Assembly: GCA_025765595.1 (NCBI GenBank)
Contig: JAIVFH010000306.1
Span: 1-29,913, forward strand
Direction: 5' to 3'
Length of the DNA stretch: 29,913 bases
Origin: Obelidium mucronatum
Lineage: Eukaryota; Chytridiomycota; Chytridiomycetes; Chytridiales; Chytriomycetaceae
In this document: one piece after another, positions 29,896 through 29,913 of the stretch
Layout of the letters: each line of letters opens with the position of its first letter
How positions within the stretch are numbered: the stretch's first letter is position 1
Made by a program: the position numbers and the translations under genes
Notes under the pieces: model-generated
The model's input: the letters and a program-made list of their open reading frames with translations, nothing else
What the model was told of the DNA's origin: nothing
Databases searched by the model: none

Positions 29896-29913
29896 AGCTT
29901 AATAATCTTCGGA

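Noticed and set aside
1..29913. tRNA, rRNA or other structured RNA genes
   Set aside because: No cloverleaf-like sequence with A and B box motifs or rRNA signature was noticed by eye; a tRNAscan-SE or Infernal run would be decisive.

Overview
The window looks like nuclear DNA of a filamentous or zoosporic fungus, most likely an early-diverging (chytrid-like) lineage. Most introns are short (about 46-99 nt) with GT..AG ends. The gene set includes a secreted GH18 chitinase, a Bem1/Scd2-type polarity scaffold, a fungal-type MFS transporter, an SR splicing factor and a Ty1/copia element. A cobalamin-trafficking (MMACHC-like) gene argues against Dikarya, which generally lack B12 metabolism. The lineage call is an inference; no species is claimed.

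Layout, left to right. (1) 192-11575 (+): a ten-exon gene for a giant kinesin-like protein of about 3,550 residues, with a short divergent motor followed by an enormous coiled coil. Its first exon is strikingly GC-rich and carries four apparent reading-frame breaks. Its third intron holds an array of perfect 15-bp hairpin palindromes in T-rich spacers. (2) 11576-12347: no confident gene, some coding-like debris. (3) 12422-14331 (+): secreted multidomain chitinase with one intron and a TATA box. (4) 14443-22021 (-): an MFS transporter gene, convergent with the chitinase, broken twice, by an in-frame TAA codon and by a 5,922-bp Ty1/copia retrotransposon (15696-21617). The element has two 369-bp LTRs that look identical, a TTGCC target duplication and one intact 1,660-residue polyprotein. 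(5) 22567-24972 (-): a C2H2/C2HC zinc-finger transcription factor with four exons. (6) 25206-26089 (-): MMACHC-like cobalamin protein with two exons. (7) 26239-27872 (+): SR protein with RRM, pseudo-RRM and an Arg/Ser/Asp tail in nine exons, including a 21-nt in-frame microexon that encodes the signature motif of the second RRM. Genes 6 and 7 are divergent across only 149 bp. (8) 28183-29847 (-): SH3-PX-PB1 scaffold of the Bem1/Scd2 family, probably running to or past the window end.

The genes do not form an operon or an obvious functional cluster; this is an ordinary eukaryotic gene neighbourhood hit by a recent transposition. The points most worth checking are the intronic hairpin array, the giant motor-degenerate kinesin, the doubly broken transporter with a young copia element that has non-TG/CA ends, and the SR-gene microexon beside an unusually long intron. 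All exon boundaries are hand-assigned from splice signals, frame continuity and family knowledge; no transcript evidence was available.
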